Source of the DNA: Xenopus tropicalis
Lineage: Eukaryota > Chordata > Amphibia > Anura > Pipidae
DNA length: 64,000 nucleotides
Direction of reading: 5' to 3'
Assembly (NCBI RefSeq): GCF_000004195.4
Contig: NC_030685.2
Location: 58,280,048 to 58,344,047, forward strand
A model generated the notes under the pieces. That model did no database searches, was not told the origin of the DNA, and saw only the letters and a program-made list of their open reading frames with translations. Of the stretch, positions 48,990 to 60,668 are shown in pieces; within the stretch, counting starts at the first letter, position 1, and each line of letters opens with the position of its first letter. A program made the translations under genes and the position numbers.

Positions 48990-51900
48990 CTGTCTGTCTA
49001 CTCCAAACTATCAAGTCGCAATGCTTTGCTAAAGTTATTGGTTTTTATCAAAATTTGTGAAATTTTTTTAAAATCGCTTCAAAGCTTCCAGTCTATAGTA
49101 TCTTAACTCCTAAAGGTCATAAAGTAACCAAATAAAACACCCTAAATTTGAACACCAGGGGTCCACTGAACAGTTCGATGCCCAATATGTATAGGTTTAG
49201 CTAAGTATGTGGCATGTAGGGGCCCCAATGTGAACATACACCCATATGCACTGTCATTTCTGTCATTTCAGCTTCTGCAAAATCAACATTTACATCATTA
49301 CATGTGGGATAATGCTAGTAAAATGTACATTCACCCCAGAAAGCCATATATTTTTGGAAAGTACACATTCCCCCAAATCTAAAATGGGTACCCATGTCTT
49401 TCTACTCCACAGTACCAAGCCGCAAAGCTTTCCTAAAGTTGGCAATTTTGATAACATTTCCAAGAATCCACTCAAAGCTTCCAGTTTCCAGCATCTTATC
49501 TCCCACATAACATTAGGTACCAAGATAAAACACCCTAAATATGAACGCCAGGGGCCCACTTAACAGTTTGATGCCCAATATGTATAGGTTTACCTAAGTA
49601 TGTGGCATGTAGGGGCCCCAATGAGAACATACACCCATATGATCTATCATTTCAGCTTCTGCAAAATCAATAAATTTACATCATTATATGAGGGATAATG
49701 CTAGTAAAAAGTACATTCACCCCAGAAAGTCATATATTTTTGGAAAGTACACATTCCCCCGAATCTAAAATGGGTACCCATGTCTTTCTACTCCACAGCA
49801 CCAAGCCATAAAGCTTTTCTTAGTTTGACGATTTTTATGGCATTTCCAAAAATCACCTCAAAACTTCCACTATGCAGCATCTTATTTTCTACAGGTCATT
49901 AGGTACCAAGACAAAACACCCTAAATATGAACCCCAGAGGTCTACTGAACAGTTTGATGCCCAATATGTATAGGTTTAGCTAAGTATGTGGCATGTAGAG
50001 GCCCGAATGTGAACATATACCCATATGTACTGTCATTTCTGTCATTTCGGCTTCTGCAAAATCAACATTTACATCATTACATGTGGGATAAAGCTAGTAA
50101 AAAGTACATTCACCCCAGAAAGTCATATATTTTTGGAAAGTACACATTCCCCCGAATCTAAAATGGGTACCCATGTCTTTCTACTCCACAGTACCAAGCC
50201 ATAAAGCTTTCCTAAGTTTGACGATTTTTATGGCATTTCCAAAAATCACCTCAAAACTTCCACTATGCAGCATCTTATTTTCTACAGGTCATTAGGTACC
50301 AAGACAAAACACCCTAAATATGAACCCCAGAGGTCTACTGAACAGTTTGATGCCCAATATGTATAGGTTTACCTAAGTATGTGGCATGTAGGGGCCCCAA
50401 TGTGAACATACCCCCATATGTACTGTCATTTCTGTCATTTCAGCTTCTGCAAAATCAACATTTACATCATTACATGTGGGATAAAGCTAGTAAAAAGTAC
50501 ATTCACCCCAGAAAGTCATATATCTTTGGAAAGTACACATTCCCCCGAATCTAAAATGGGTACCCATGTCTTTCTACTCCACAGTACCAAGCCGCAAAGC
50601 TTTCCTAAAGTTGGCAATTTTGATAACATTTCCAAAAATCCACTCAAAGCTTCCAGTTTCCAGAATCTTATCTCCCACATAGCATTAGGTACCAAGATAA
50701 AACACCCTAAATATGAACGCCAGGGGCCCACTGAACAGTTTGATGCCCAATATGTATAGGTTTACCTAAGTATGTGGCATGTAGGGGCCCCAATGAGAAC
50801 ATACCCCCATATGAACTATCATTTCTGTCATTTCAGCTTCTGCAAAATCAATACATTTACATCATTATATGTGGGATAAAGCTAGTAAAAAGTACACTCA
50901 CCCCAGAAAGTCATATATTTTTGGAAAGTACACATTCCCCCGAATCTAAAATGGGTACCCATGTCTTTCTACTCCAAAGTACCAAGCCATAAAGCTATCC
51001 TTAGTTTGATGATTTTTATGGCATTTCCAAAAATCACCTCAAAACTTCCACTATACAGCATCTTATTTTTTACAGGTCATTAGGTACCAAGATAAAACAC
51101 CCTAAATATGAACCCCAGAGGTCTACTGAACAGTTTGATGCCCACTGTACATAGGTTTATCAAAGCACATGGCACTTAGAGACCCCCAAATATACCTTGT
51201 GCACACTAATTTCATGGCTTATCTTTACCTAATTCATAAACACATGGCAGTTTTATGAGGGGTAGAAGCTGCAGAAATGTAGGGTGACCCCTAAAATCCC
51301 TATATTTTTGGAAACTACACATTCTGACAAATCCAACAAGGGCAAAGAGTCCTTTCTACACCAAAGTACCAATCTGCAAAGCTTTCCTAAAGCTAGCGGT
51401 TTTTATGACATTTCAGAAAATCACATAAAAATGTTGCAGTTTGCCGCATTTATCTCACACAATTTCTTGCATACAATGGCAAATCACCCCAAATAGGAAC
51501 ACCAGAGGCCTACTGAACAGATTGATGCCCAATATGCATAGATATACCAAAGTCTGCGGTATGTACTGACCCCAAAATGAAAATAGCGCATAAGGATTTC
51601 TCGCCTGCCAGCTCAGCTTTTGCACACAGAGCCCCCTGACAGCCTATTATATGCAGTAAGACCCCCGAACTACACAGGGACCCCCAGAAAACCATATATT
51701 TTTGGAAAGTACACATTCTGACAAATCCAACAAGGGTAAAGAGTCCTTTCTACACCAAAGTACCCATCTGCAAAGCTTTCCTAAAGTTAGTGGTTTTTAT
51801 GACATTTGAGAAAATCGCATAAAAATGTTGCAGTTTGCCGCATTTATCTCACACAATTTCTTGCGTACAAAGGCAAGTCACCCCAAATAGGAACACCAGA

Positions 51901-52130
51901 GGCCTACTGAACAGTTTGATGCCCAATATGCATAGATATACCAAAGTCTGCGGTATGTACTGACCCCAAAATGAAAATAGCGCATAAGGATTTCTCGCCT
52001 GCCAGCTCAGCTTTTGCACACAGAGCCCCCTGACGGCCTATTATATGCAGTAAGACCCCCAAAGTACACAGGGACCCCCAGAAAACCATATATTTTTGGA
52101 AAGTACACATTCTAATGAATTCAAAATAGG
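48990..52130. repeat. ~390-bp tandem (satellite-like) array, eight units
   Basis: The anchor GATGCCCAATATG (GATGCCCACTGTAC in one unit) recurs at about 49177, 49570, 49956, 50349, 50742, 51138, 51524 and 51918, giving spacings of 386-396 bp. Units carry TATATTTTTGGAAAGTACAC and GCAAAGCTTTCCTAA-type boxes. By the variable AAGCYRYAAAGC region the unit types run D-A-B-B-A-B-C-C, with C units most alike to each other. Repeated short open frames on both strands are by-products of the array. Confidence 0.93.
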
Positions 52131-52368
52131 TAAAGTTATTTTTGTACACCAAAGTTGCACATGGCAAAGCTACGCTAAAACAGATCAGGAATACTAATAT
52201 AGGGATAAAAATGTGCAAATCAATGAAACAACAAAATAAGTCACACGACAGCATAATTAGTGGTCAGAATATCTGATCCAATAGTCACGCTGTCAAAATA
52301 AACAGTTTTGGGGGGAAATAAAAAAAAAAAATTTAAAAAAATTTAAAAAGTTTTTGTGAGTTTGTGTA

Positions 52369-52545
52369 TACATGTGCACATGTAAAAGTTGTGTGACAGT
52401 GTGTATATGAGTGTATATGAGTGTATATAAGTGTATATGAGTGTATATAAGTGTGCAAAGTGGAAAAAAAAAAAACTGTGCTAAATTGTGTTGTATGTGT
52501 GTATAAATGTATATAAATGTGTGTAAATGTGTGTTAAAGTGTGTA
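52369..52545. repeat. GTGTATATGAG / GTGTATAAGTG simple-repeat zone
   Basis: Decamer-like units GTGTATATGA and GTGTATATAA repeat imperfectly, then GTGTAAATGT units. An A-run sits at 52463-52475. The strong strand bias gives a cysteine-poor, threonine/histidine-rich minus-strand frame that is not a gene. Confidence 0.85.
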
Positions 52546-52944
52546 TAACTAAAAATAAAGTCACACTTACCTGTCTGAAGGTCAGATCGGTTCCCTGCTT
52601 CTCCTTCCTGCAGTCGCCGAGGAAGTAGGTGGGAGGCGGCTCTGGGGGGGGGAAGCAGGAAGCTGTACAAGCAGCAGATGCGATGCGATCGCATCTGCTG
52701 CTTGTAGGATGGTCCTGCGATAATCGCATCGCAGGACCATCCCCCCCAACCCCCTCGGCTCGTTGCCGAAGGGGTTGGGGGCGCATCTGTCTCTCTGCAC
52801 CGGCGGCTTTTGCCGCCGATGCAGAGAGAAGCGCTAAGGGAGAAAGAACGTAGGTACTACGTCGTTAGCAGGCAACTGCTTTTTTTAAAACGACGTAGTA
52901 CCTACGGTCTTGGCAGGGAAAGGGTTAAAGAAAAACAAACAAAC

Positions 52945-53245
52945 AACACTGCCCTCTCCCTTGTTATCCAGAATGCTCAGGACTTGTGGTTTTCTGAATT
53001 AGGGCTCTTACTGTAATTTGCATCACCATCAAAACCAATAGGATTAACCCAATAGGATTGCTTTCCTTCCAAAAGGGATTCATTATATTTTTACTGGGAT
53101 CAAGTAAAGATATAAGGTACTGGTACAGTTTTATTATTATGGAGAAAAAAAAATAAAATCGGATTATAATGGACTATATGAAAAATGGCCTCCCCATAAG
53201 TCGGAGCTTTCTGAACAGGTTTCTGGATAAAAGGTCCCATACCCG
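52945..53245. mobile_element. GTTATCC-type dispersed repeat, third copy
   Basis: The words TTGTTATCCAGAATGCTCAG, ACTGGGATCAAGTAAAGATA, GGCCTCCCCATAAGTCGGAG and GGATAAAAGGTCCCATACCC follow the order expected for the reverse orientation of the copy at 34915. It starts about 20 bp from the piggyBac-like element. Confidence 0.6.
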
Positions 53246-53596
53246 TATTGCCATTAATTACCAACAACCTATTCTAATCAACTTTTCACTTAGTCTACAT
53301 TATCATGCTTTATTCGTTTTGTTCTGGCTTTCAGACTGCTGCCTAGTTGCAAGGGTGATTAAACAAAACTAAAAAACATACAGTAAAAATCGCAACAAAT
53401 GAAATGTGAAGGCCAATTGCTACCTGCTACGGTGCATACCATTACTATAGCTTAATTTGAAAAACTTTTACTATAGTGATTCATATAGATGCCTTGATTT
53501 TAGACTTTGCCTGAAAAAAAGATGTTTTGAAGATAATGCAGATTTGAGGTTTGTGAGAATAATGGAGCTGAACTACAAGCAGACTTCCAAACTTAC

Positions 53597-53708
53597 TTCA
53601 AGGCATGGACGCAACAAAAGTCGATTTCTCGTTGTCTGGGTTTCCAGCAGTACCGACTTCATCTTCTCGGTTTCTGCATAGTCTACAGGCTGCAGACCGA
53701 ATATATTA
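53597..53708 (-). CDS. bard1: bard1 exon (human exon 7): last ankyrin repeat and linker
   Basis: This 112-bp exon lies between TGTTTTACCAG and GTAAGTTT. Its first base completes a Val codon; it then encodes NIFGLQPVDYAETEKMKSVL and LETQTTRNRLLLRPCLE. NIFGLxPVDY is the capping ankyrin motif of BARD1 (human [20 protein letters not shown]). The second half is the poorly conserved linker to the BRCT pair. It ends at phase 0, matching the next exon. Confidence 0.95.
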
Positions 53709-56495
53709 CTGGTAAAACAAGCACAGATGGGTTTTTAAGTAAATACAATATGTGACTGGATTTTTAACTAGATACATTAGCAAGAAAAAGTTATTTCCAG
53801 CGTCTTGTTTTTCCGTAGGCTGGACTCACGATACACACACAAAAATATAAGCCTTGAAATTACAGGCAAAAGCAGATGGACTGCAGGAGGGCAAGCTGCT
53901 GAATCAAATGAGAGGAATAAAACACAGTGAGCCCAAGAAAGTCTGTGGTAAACTGCTTTGTCTTGTGAAGCAAAGCTCCTCAATCTTTTGGATGAATTCC
54001 AGGGTTTGATTTTTTTCTTGTTATAAAGCCTAGATGTTTAGAAATAAAAATCCTAGTATGTTTTCTAAATGCAGAATAAGATCAAGTGCTTCAACTCAAC
54101 TCTCATATCTTTTTTTTTTTTTTTTTTACTCCATAGGTATATTCCACATTAAAAAAAACTTACATTTATGCAAAGTCAATATCTGCAAGAGTTTCTCTGG
54201 AAAATGAAAAAGCGAGAGAACTGAAAGAGCAAAAGGAATGTTAACCAAATCCATAATTTATAACACTTTGAGATCGTAGTAGCAGCAAATGAGTATGGAA
54301 GGCAGGAAGGCGTTAATTTCAAACTCCACAGAAGATTTTGGATCAGCTCTTTTCTGGAAAGCCCTGATTAATTTTGCACTAACAGAAGCCCTTGGACCTG
54401 CTGCATTAATAATGTGCTGGGATCTGGCATATTGCAAATGCTACAGATTAACAGATAATTGGTTCAGTCTCAGCACAGCATCCTGGGAGTTCCAGACCAT
54501 TAAACACACTGGTGTGGTATTGCAGATATTTGGCATAGTACAATGCCAGTTCCTTCCCCAGGTAAAATAAAATAAATAAAAGCGCAATCCTTTGATCCAA
54601 AACTTTCATGCCGGTTCAAACATACAGTGAATGTGCTATGTGTGTTACATTCAGAATAAGAACCCTGCCATGGGTATACTCTGTTGGCACAGAAGGGAAA
54701 AACACCTCTAACACAGATATTATCTATAAAATAAAGAGCAGATAGAATTGCTTCCCTGCATATGCTATTCCCACTGGAATGTTGTGCCTCCCTCAAGCTG
54801 CCTGAACATGGAATGTTTGTTGCCCAGACAGTCTATGCCTCATACATTTTGTAAATAAAATGTAGCATTTCCTGGCCACCCGTTTGAAAGCAAATACCCT
54901 ATTGGATGCTATGAGTTACTGTATCAGACATAAGCTTGGCAAAGTTTTACGACACACAGACAAAATAACATATATTCTGGTCTCACCCTCCCTTTTCAAA
55001 GCCACTGGTCCTTTAAGATGTACCACAACAAAGACTCATTTATATTTAAATGGATAAACTATATGGTTTCTTAAAGGTGCCTTACATGCAGCCAATCATT
55101 TGGTTTCCCCACTGCCTACCACACATATTTGAATGCAACATGCTTCTACATAAGTAGATCAGATATGGCTGAAGTGCCCTATGTTTCCACCCTATGTCAC
55201 CCACTGTGGTCCTACATGATGTCCCCAAGTTTGTACAAGCAATATCAGTTCTACAAGGAAATGTTTGACAGCATGTCTGCAGGCTAAACCCATAGAAAGT
55301 TACTGAGAAACTGGGGAGGATGGGGAAGAGCAATTCTCACTAATAGGCTAATAACCAACAATGCAGACTTGCAACTGTGGCACTCCCCAATAAATGTAAC
55401 TTTACTTACAACAGATACATTATTTAACTAATATAGAGGGGGCAGGCAAAATAAGTGACAGCTGGGATTTTTAAATGCCTTTATAATGGATATGGATGTG
55501 TTAAAAAAAGGAATTTGGGTTTCATGTTTAATTTGAAAAGGACTTCAGCACAGTGAATTTTACACGAGGAGTATCAAGTGAAGACATTTAATATATATAA
55601 AGGAAAATGTAGCAGAATGTCGAATTCTCTAGAAATAATTCAGACAGCAGGTTCCATACCTGTACGCTATTCTGTAAACCAAAATGAATACTCATATCTT
55701 TAAATACATCACTTCTAGCTTGCAAACTACAGAAACACAATGGAGAGAGAAGTGGGTGGGTTAAAATGATACATTTTTTTAATTAATTGCAAAGACAGGT
55801 TTGAGTTTCCCTCTAACAGCCAGACCTCTATACCCTTTTATAATCCTCTATACTCTTTAGCATCCAATATCCCTAGTGTAAAATCCAGAAAATGGAGAAA
55901 AAGCCTCATAACAATCCTGCTGTGCATGAAAAACTTTCAGGACAGTCCATTTAAAATGAAGTGTTTATGAACAACTGTGAAATTGCAAAAATGCACAGCA
56001 CCTAATTTGTCAACAACTTGGCCTGCTGTGCATCGGCCAGTTTGAGGCACAGGAATTAGAGGCAGTGCATGAAGAAGAGCCTGTAAAAAAAATATAAATG
56101 AGTTTTGCGCAGAAGATTAACTTAAGGGGAAAGAATTAACTAGACCAGCGGGACAATTAATAGGTCCAGTGGTCCAGATCATATTTGCCATTTGCAGCTT
56201 GCTATCCTTCCTACACAGGAGAATATTCTGCAAAGAAGGTAGAAGTGCAGAATTGTAAAGTATAAAAAAGGAAACTCCATTTTATCCCTTTGGCTACAGC
56301 TGTACATAGGCTTAGTTAGATAAAGATCTTTTTCTATAACCCTTAGAGCCTTAAATATGAAGAAGATCCTTAAAATGATTTACCCATTTTAAGTTAGATA
56401 AAGATCTTTAACCATTTAAAAGTTAACCACTTGTAACAAGCGGCTTTTACATTCACTTTCATTGTAAAAATTAGCTCAGTAATGACTTGAAGATT
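53709..56495. other. bard1 intron 6, proximal part
   Basis: Non-coding DNA. It contains a T-run at 54110-54127, a possible MITE end AAAGGTGCCTTACATGCAGC at 55075, and a perfect-looking but out-of-phase splice acceptor at 56082 that I rejected as an exon. No other structure was recognised. Confidence 0.5.
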
Positions 56496-56513
56496 AAAAG
56501 ACAGTGTCTTGAT

Positions 56514-58187
56514 TTCAGCCAAAATACTAAAAGATATGCAGGCCTCTTTCCATAAATTCATCTGGAACTCCTGTAGCCATAGAATCCCCAAATCAGTAAT
56601 CATGACAGCAACAAGGCGAGGCGGGCTGGGTGTTCCCAACCTACAAAAATACTATGAAGCTGCACACCTGAGACAACTTCTGGCTTGGTCAACGTGGAGC
56701 CCACCTACTATCTGGGGCCAAATTGAAAGCGATATATATAAGGAAGCTAACCTCAACTCAATAATATGGTCCAAAACAGAGAAAATGCATCTCTCCCCAA
56801 GCATGCTATCATCAACTCGCCTTACACTTTCAATCTGGACTAGGCTCAAATATAAACACAATCTGACCTCTGACTTGTCAAGCAATACAATCTACCTGAG
56901 GAACCCCAATTTCCCCCCAGGCATGGACCCATCATTCCATAAAAGATGGGCAGAATTGAACTTACACACTGTAAAGGACTTGCTAGAACCTCGGAATCAT
57001 ACAGTGCTCCCACTTCAAACCCTAAAGGACAAAGCCCCACAACTCAACCTTAAGCAGTTTGAATATTTCCAACTACGGCATTTCCTAACGCCCTATGCGA
57101 ACTTCGCAAGAGCCAACCACCCAACAACATTTGAAACCATAGCGAGAAGGGGTCTCCCACAAAAAGGCCTAATCTCAGCACTTTACAATATCCTTACAAC
57201 TATACCTGAAGGCCCCCAGGCCCGACACAAATACATGAACAAATGGGACTTGATACTCACCCAGCCGCTATCCGAAACAGATTGGACAAATATCTGGGAC
57301 AACGCAAAAAAAATGTCAACCTGTGTCAGGCAAAAAGAACACATATACAAAATCCTGATGTTCTGGTATCACACCCCCGAAAAACTAAATAAGCTTTTCC
57401 TGGACCATTCTCCAAACTGCTGGAGAGGCTGCGGATCCCAGGGCTCCCTACAACACATTTTTTGGGAATGCCCCATAATCCAGCCCATCTGGACAGAAAT
57501 AGCAAGCTTACTGGGCCGACTGTTTTCACGTGAGGTTCCCCTAGACCCTTCTACAATGTTATTGGGGAAACCATTCCCCAAAATGCGTAAGTGTGGCCAA
57601 GCATTAATCAACCAGATACTTACCGCAACCAGATTGGCCATCGCAGCCAAATGGAAATCACCAATTGCACCCTCCATGACTGAAATAATCAACCGAGTGA
57701 ACTCCAACAGGAAATTTGAATACGGAATCGCCACTCTACACAACAACACCCCTCAACACCTCAAAATCTGGGACATTTGGGAACTAAATGGCCTGGCCAC
57801 CTAGCTTCATTAAGCTTCACAAGGGACACCCGCCCACCCGCCTATATCCCCCCCCAGTAGCAGACTTACTGCCAATATAGATTACCCAATGTCTAATAAT
57901 CTAACAACCATCCCAGGCTTATAACATGCATCCTTCAGTTATCTGTACCCTTAGCCTTAACTGTTTTCTTTCCACCCTCCCTTTTGAATCTATCTTATTG
58001 TTGGTTATCCTTTTGCAGAAAAAGCAGAAACAGCAATTAAGACTTATCACTGGTACAATAACTCCATTAGTTCATTGCTTCATGATAACTAATATGCCTC
58101 TGTATCATATAACCTTGTATTTCTCTGTCCTTGCTTTTGTTATTGGAAAAAAATAAATAAAAATATAAGTTACAAAAAAAAAAAAAA
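56514..58187 (+). mobile_element. 5'-truncated L1-type LINE insertion, antisense in bard1 intron 6
   Basis: A 1.67-kb insertion ends in a 3' tail (AAAAAAATAAATAAAAATAT, then TTAC and A14). It is flanked by near-identical target copies: GACAGTGTCTTGAT at 56500-56513 and GACTGTCTTGAT at 58188-58199, which differ by a 2-base indel. Truncation at the 5' end, a poly-A tail and target duplication are the marks of target-primed reverse transcription by an L1-type machinery. About 380 bp of 3' UTR follow the ORF2 stop at 57804. Confidence 0.92.
56515..57804 (+). pseudogene. C-terminal remnant of L1 ORF2 (430 codons, still open)
   Basis: The frame is open over its whole length to TAG at 57802-57804. 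Near its start it shows FHKFIWNSC and RRGGLGVPNLQKYYEAAHLR, the conserved 'KGGLGLPNLxxYYxAxxL' motif that follows the reverse transcriptase domain in L1-clade ORF2 proteins. Near residues 305-330 it has CWRGCGSQGSLQHIFWECP, the C-terminal CxxxC...HxxxxC zinc-knuckle-like motif of L1. Endonuclease and reverse transcriptase domains were lost by 5' truncation. The frame has no in-frame stop or frameshift, so the insertion is young or the source element was active recently. An apparent start codon (TTG at 56509) is in the flanking target copy and is not meaningful. Confidence 0.9.
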
Positions 58188-58199
58188 GACTGTCTTGAT

Positions 58200-58738
58200 C
58201 ACAGTTTACATCTTTGGGCTCCAAACAAGCAGTAAAACCTGTATTTCATATAGGAACCATTTCAATAGCATAGCACATATCTCATAAACAAACATACATA
58301 CATACATACACAGTCCCAAAAATAATGTGCAAGAGAATGTGTTAAGAACTGACATAATGTATTGCTAGGTGGTGCTAAGTGCATATATTAAAGCATGTTC
58401 AGATCTATTTTTCAGACATGGTAGGTACTGGTTTTCATCAATGTAAAGTTGAATGAAGGATAAATGGTAGGTGATCCCAACTTTTTTTTCAAAACGTATA
58501 CAAGATGAGAACAGTATCTTTTGATGTTATATGTATATGAATTAAAATAAACAAAGAAAAGAGGCTTAGGGCAATGACAGATGGGTTAGATTTTAGGTTT
58601 ATGCCTTTATAATTTTTGCAAATAGTGGCAAAATACTCCAAATCATCCTGGTTTTTCTTGCAAATTACTTAAAAGAATCTGTAGCCTGAAAGAAGGAACT
58701 TACACATTTTCAGACAATAGTTGTCCCAACAAGCTCCT
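58200..58738. other. bard1 intron 6 between L1 and MITEs
   Basis: AT-rich DNA with a short (CATA)n run at 58288-58308; no gene or element end was recognised. Confidence 0.5.
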
Positions 58739-59005
58739 TAAAAGGTGCCCATACACCTTAAGATCTGGTTGCTTGGCTATGTCACCTACGGGTGGGCGAT
58801 ATCGGGAAAATCCAGGCTAATGTATTTAGCGGTCCCTGATTTGACTAGATTTTTTAACCTGCCCGATCGAGATCTGGCCGATTTCAGGCCAGATATCGGT
58901 CGGGCAGGCCCGTCAGTGGTGCCCATACACGGCCCGATTAGCTGCCGAACTGGTCTAAGGGACCGATATCGTCAGCTAGAATCGCCCCGTGTATGGGGAC
59001 CTTTA
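58739..59005. mobile_element. GGTSCCCATACAC-type MITE, copy 2
   Basis: The ends are TAAAAGGTGCCCATACACC and, on the minus strand, TAAAGGTCCCCATACACGGG. GCGATATCGGG, CCGATCGAGATC and GATATCGGTCGG words give internal symmetry as in the copy at 40962. It is separated by only ~5 bases from the next MITE. Confidence 0.82.
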
Positions 59006-59010
59006 GTCAA

Positions 59011-59151
59011 ATAAAGGAGAAGCAAAGTCTAAGTCACTTGGGGGTGCCAAAATGTTAGGCAGCCCGGGGTACAAGGTAAGCGATTTAAGTCACTTGGGGG
59101 TGCCTAACATTTTGGCACCCCCAAGTGACTTAGACTTTCCTTGTCCTTTAA
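59011..59151. mobile_element. Hairpin MITE (T2-like), copy 3, internally deleted
   Basis: It is 141 bp long. The left end is ATAAAGGAGAAGCAAAGTC; the right end is GACTTTCCTTGTCCTTTAA, with TTAA at 59148-59151 and ATAA for the left target. The right 18-bp hairpin (59087-59131) is intact. The left one is cut after GTTAGGCA, and the central ~260 bp present in copies 1 and 2 are missing, with the join inside AGCCCGGGGTAC. Confidence 0.85.
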
Positions 59152-59550
59152 CATAGAGAGCAACAGCATGCCATTTCATTAGGCAATAAAATTAGATTAG
59201 GAAATTGACCCTAATACTGTGTTGTGTAAACATAACAGGGAATTTAGATTATAAACTCAACTTGGGCAGGGATGTTAATTAACTTTTTTTTTTTTTTAGG
59301 AAGAGACTACTGATAGAACAGTGGTAAAAAATCCACGTCCGGCTTGGGAAAGCAGTTCTAATGTGTAGCGCTGGCTCCTTCTGAAAGCTCAGACTCAGGC
59401 ACAGTGGTGCCTACACATTAATATTACAGCAAAAAAATACATTTGTTAGTTCAAAAATAACATTTTAAATGGTAGATTGAATTATTTGGAATTTAAAAAA
59501 AAAAAAAAAAGTACACCATAAAAATCATGACAAAATGCCTTTAAACTTAC

Positions 59551-59723
59551 ACTGCCTCCTGGGAAGCTCCATGAGACAATAGCAGCTGGACAATGGCAAT
59601 GTGGCCATTTTTAACGGCATCATGAAGTGGTGTATCATTCTGGTAACCTGTAGTGTTCACTAGCGCATGGTGCTGAAGCAGCAGCTCAACAATCACCGTG
59701 TGTCCAAGATTGCAAGCTTCATG
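59551..59723 (-). CDS. bard1: bard1 exon (human exon 6): ankyrin repeats
   Basis: This 173-bp exon lies between GATTTCTTTAG and GTAAGTTT. It encodes [20 protein letters not shown], then [20 protein letters not shown] and [17 protein letters not shown] plus two bases of a Val codon. [11 protein letters not shown] and LLLSHGA are classic ankyrin consensus. The Glu and Asn of HEACN correspond to human E467 and N470, reported to contact unmethylated histone H4 Lys20, the mark of newly replicated chromatin. Sequence and length match the human exon. Confidence 0.96.
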
Positions 59724-59816
59724 CTAAAGAAATCAAATGAGATTAGGCTATAGGCAAACAGTTAAGAGTTCAAGAGATTACAGTCCAACCTGACAGTCCT
59801 GGATTTTAAAACCTTT

Positions 59817-59990
59817 AGGCTAATGTCCCATGGAGAGATTAGTCACCTGCAATAGATCTCTGCGACAGCGGGTGACAAAGGCCTTCCACTGGCAACAAAG
59901 GGGACTGAAAAGCCTTTTGGAGAGATTAGTCGCCTGCTATAGCAGAGATCTATCGTGGGTGACTAATCTTTCCATAGGAAATTGGCCTTT
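59817..59990. mobile_element. Small fold-back MITE in bard1 intron 5
   Basis: AGGCTAATGTCCCATGGAGA with GATTAGTCACCTGC at the left mirrors GTGACTAATCTTTCCATAGG...TTGGCCTTT at the right. AGAGATTAGTCGCCTGCTAT in the middle repeats the arm once more. The borders are approximate. Confidence 0.65.
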
Positions 59991-60668
59991 CATTAACCAT
60001 TAATAGTATTTTGTTAGAACAGTCAATGGAATAGAAATGACTAGACTGTACCCTCAATAACAGTCATAAAACTACAATTAAATGTTTAGTGTACATTGGA
60101 AAAGTTGCTTAGAATTAAATTTTCTTTTATCAAAAGAAAGTTATTTTAGTATATAAAAATATCAAATTCCATCTCCAGTAACCAGTAATATTTACAAATA
60201 TTCCAGAGGGAGATTGGGACTGCCCAACAAAAGCGTTATCCCCAGGGTATAGGTATGACATGGGTATGAATTCATGAACTGTCTATACCCCTTTAAGTCA
60301 GAAGACATTTGTTAATGGTAGAAAAACAGTACATTTGTTTTCAACCAGAATAAAATGGGCCTTGAAAAGGAGACCGGCATATAATTATAATGTTTATTTT
60401 AAAATGAGGCAGAAAGGCAGTTAAAAGTTTTAGCTCTGGACCAACAGGAACTGCAATTTTTAATTATCAATATTTTCCCTAGGAACACAATGAGATTAAA
60501 CAGCAGACATTGCTACAGATCTCCGGAAGGATCATTAGTTGCATGCCTTGTAATCATCACTCACTGACAATTCTTAGTGATTTTTTTATTTTTTTGCTGG
60601 TACTTTGCCTGGGAAACACAAAACTATATTGGATATATCGTGATATTTCAAAGGACAAATAAACTTAC

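Larger units (their letters stand above)
48445..52924. mobile_element. piggyBac-like non-autonomous element carrying a satellite array, in bard1 intron 7
   Basis: TTAA at 48441-48444 and 52925-52928 borders a 4.48-kb element. Its ends are CCCTTTCACTGCCAGCCG and, on the minus strand, CCCTTTCCCTGCCAAGACCG. TTAA targets with CCY ends are the signature of the piggyBac group. The body is an eight-unit ~390-bp tandem array (about 48990-52130), then an A-rich and GTGTATATGAG-type simple-repeat zone (52318-52560), then a GC-rich right arm with nested palindromes. These include CGATGCGATCGCATC near 52680 and the subterminal hairpin CGTAGGTACTACGTCGTT / AACGACGTAGTACCTACG at 52850-52867 and 52890-52907. 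No transposase frame is found. Confidence 0.8.

Noticed and set aside
48990..52130. CRISPR-like array because of regularly spaced repeats.
   Set aside because: The whole ~390-bp unit is repeated with no short repeat/unique spacer pattern, and the DNA is from a vertebrate.
49246..52254. Repeated open frames of about 70-116 codons on both strands, spaced ~390 bp, suggesting a tandem gene family.
   Set aside because: They follow the satellite unit, end at differing stops, exist on both strands and show no start context or domain.
52293..52853. Long minus- and plus-strand frames in the GC-rich and simple-repeat right arm of the TTAA element.
   Set aside because: They are low-complexity (THIHTLIYTH-like) or palindrome-derived, with no domain.
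56010..56081. Possible extra bard1 exon on the minus strand between human-type exons 6 and 7, with a strong acceptor (T-run then ACAG at 56082).
   Set aside because: Joined in phase to exon 6 it hits a TAA after eight codons, the donor (GTGCTG) is weak, and exons 6 and 7 already join perfectly as in human.
56509..56511. TTG as the start of the 431-codon frame.
   Set aside because: It lies in the target-site duplication of the L1 insertion; the frame is a truncated ORF2 tail with no native start.
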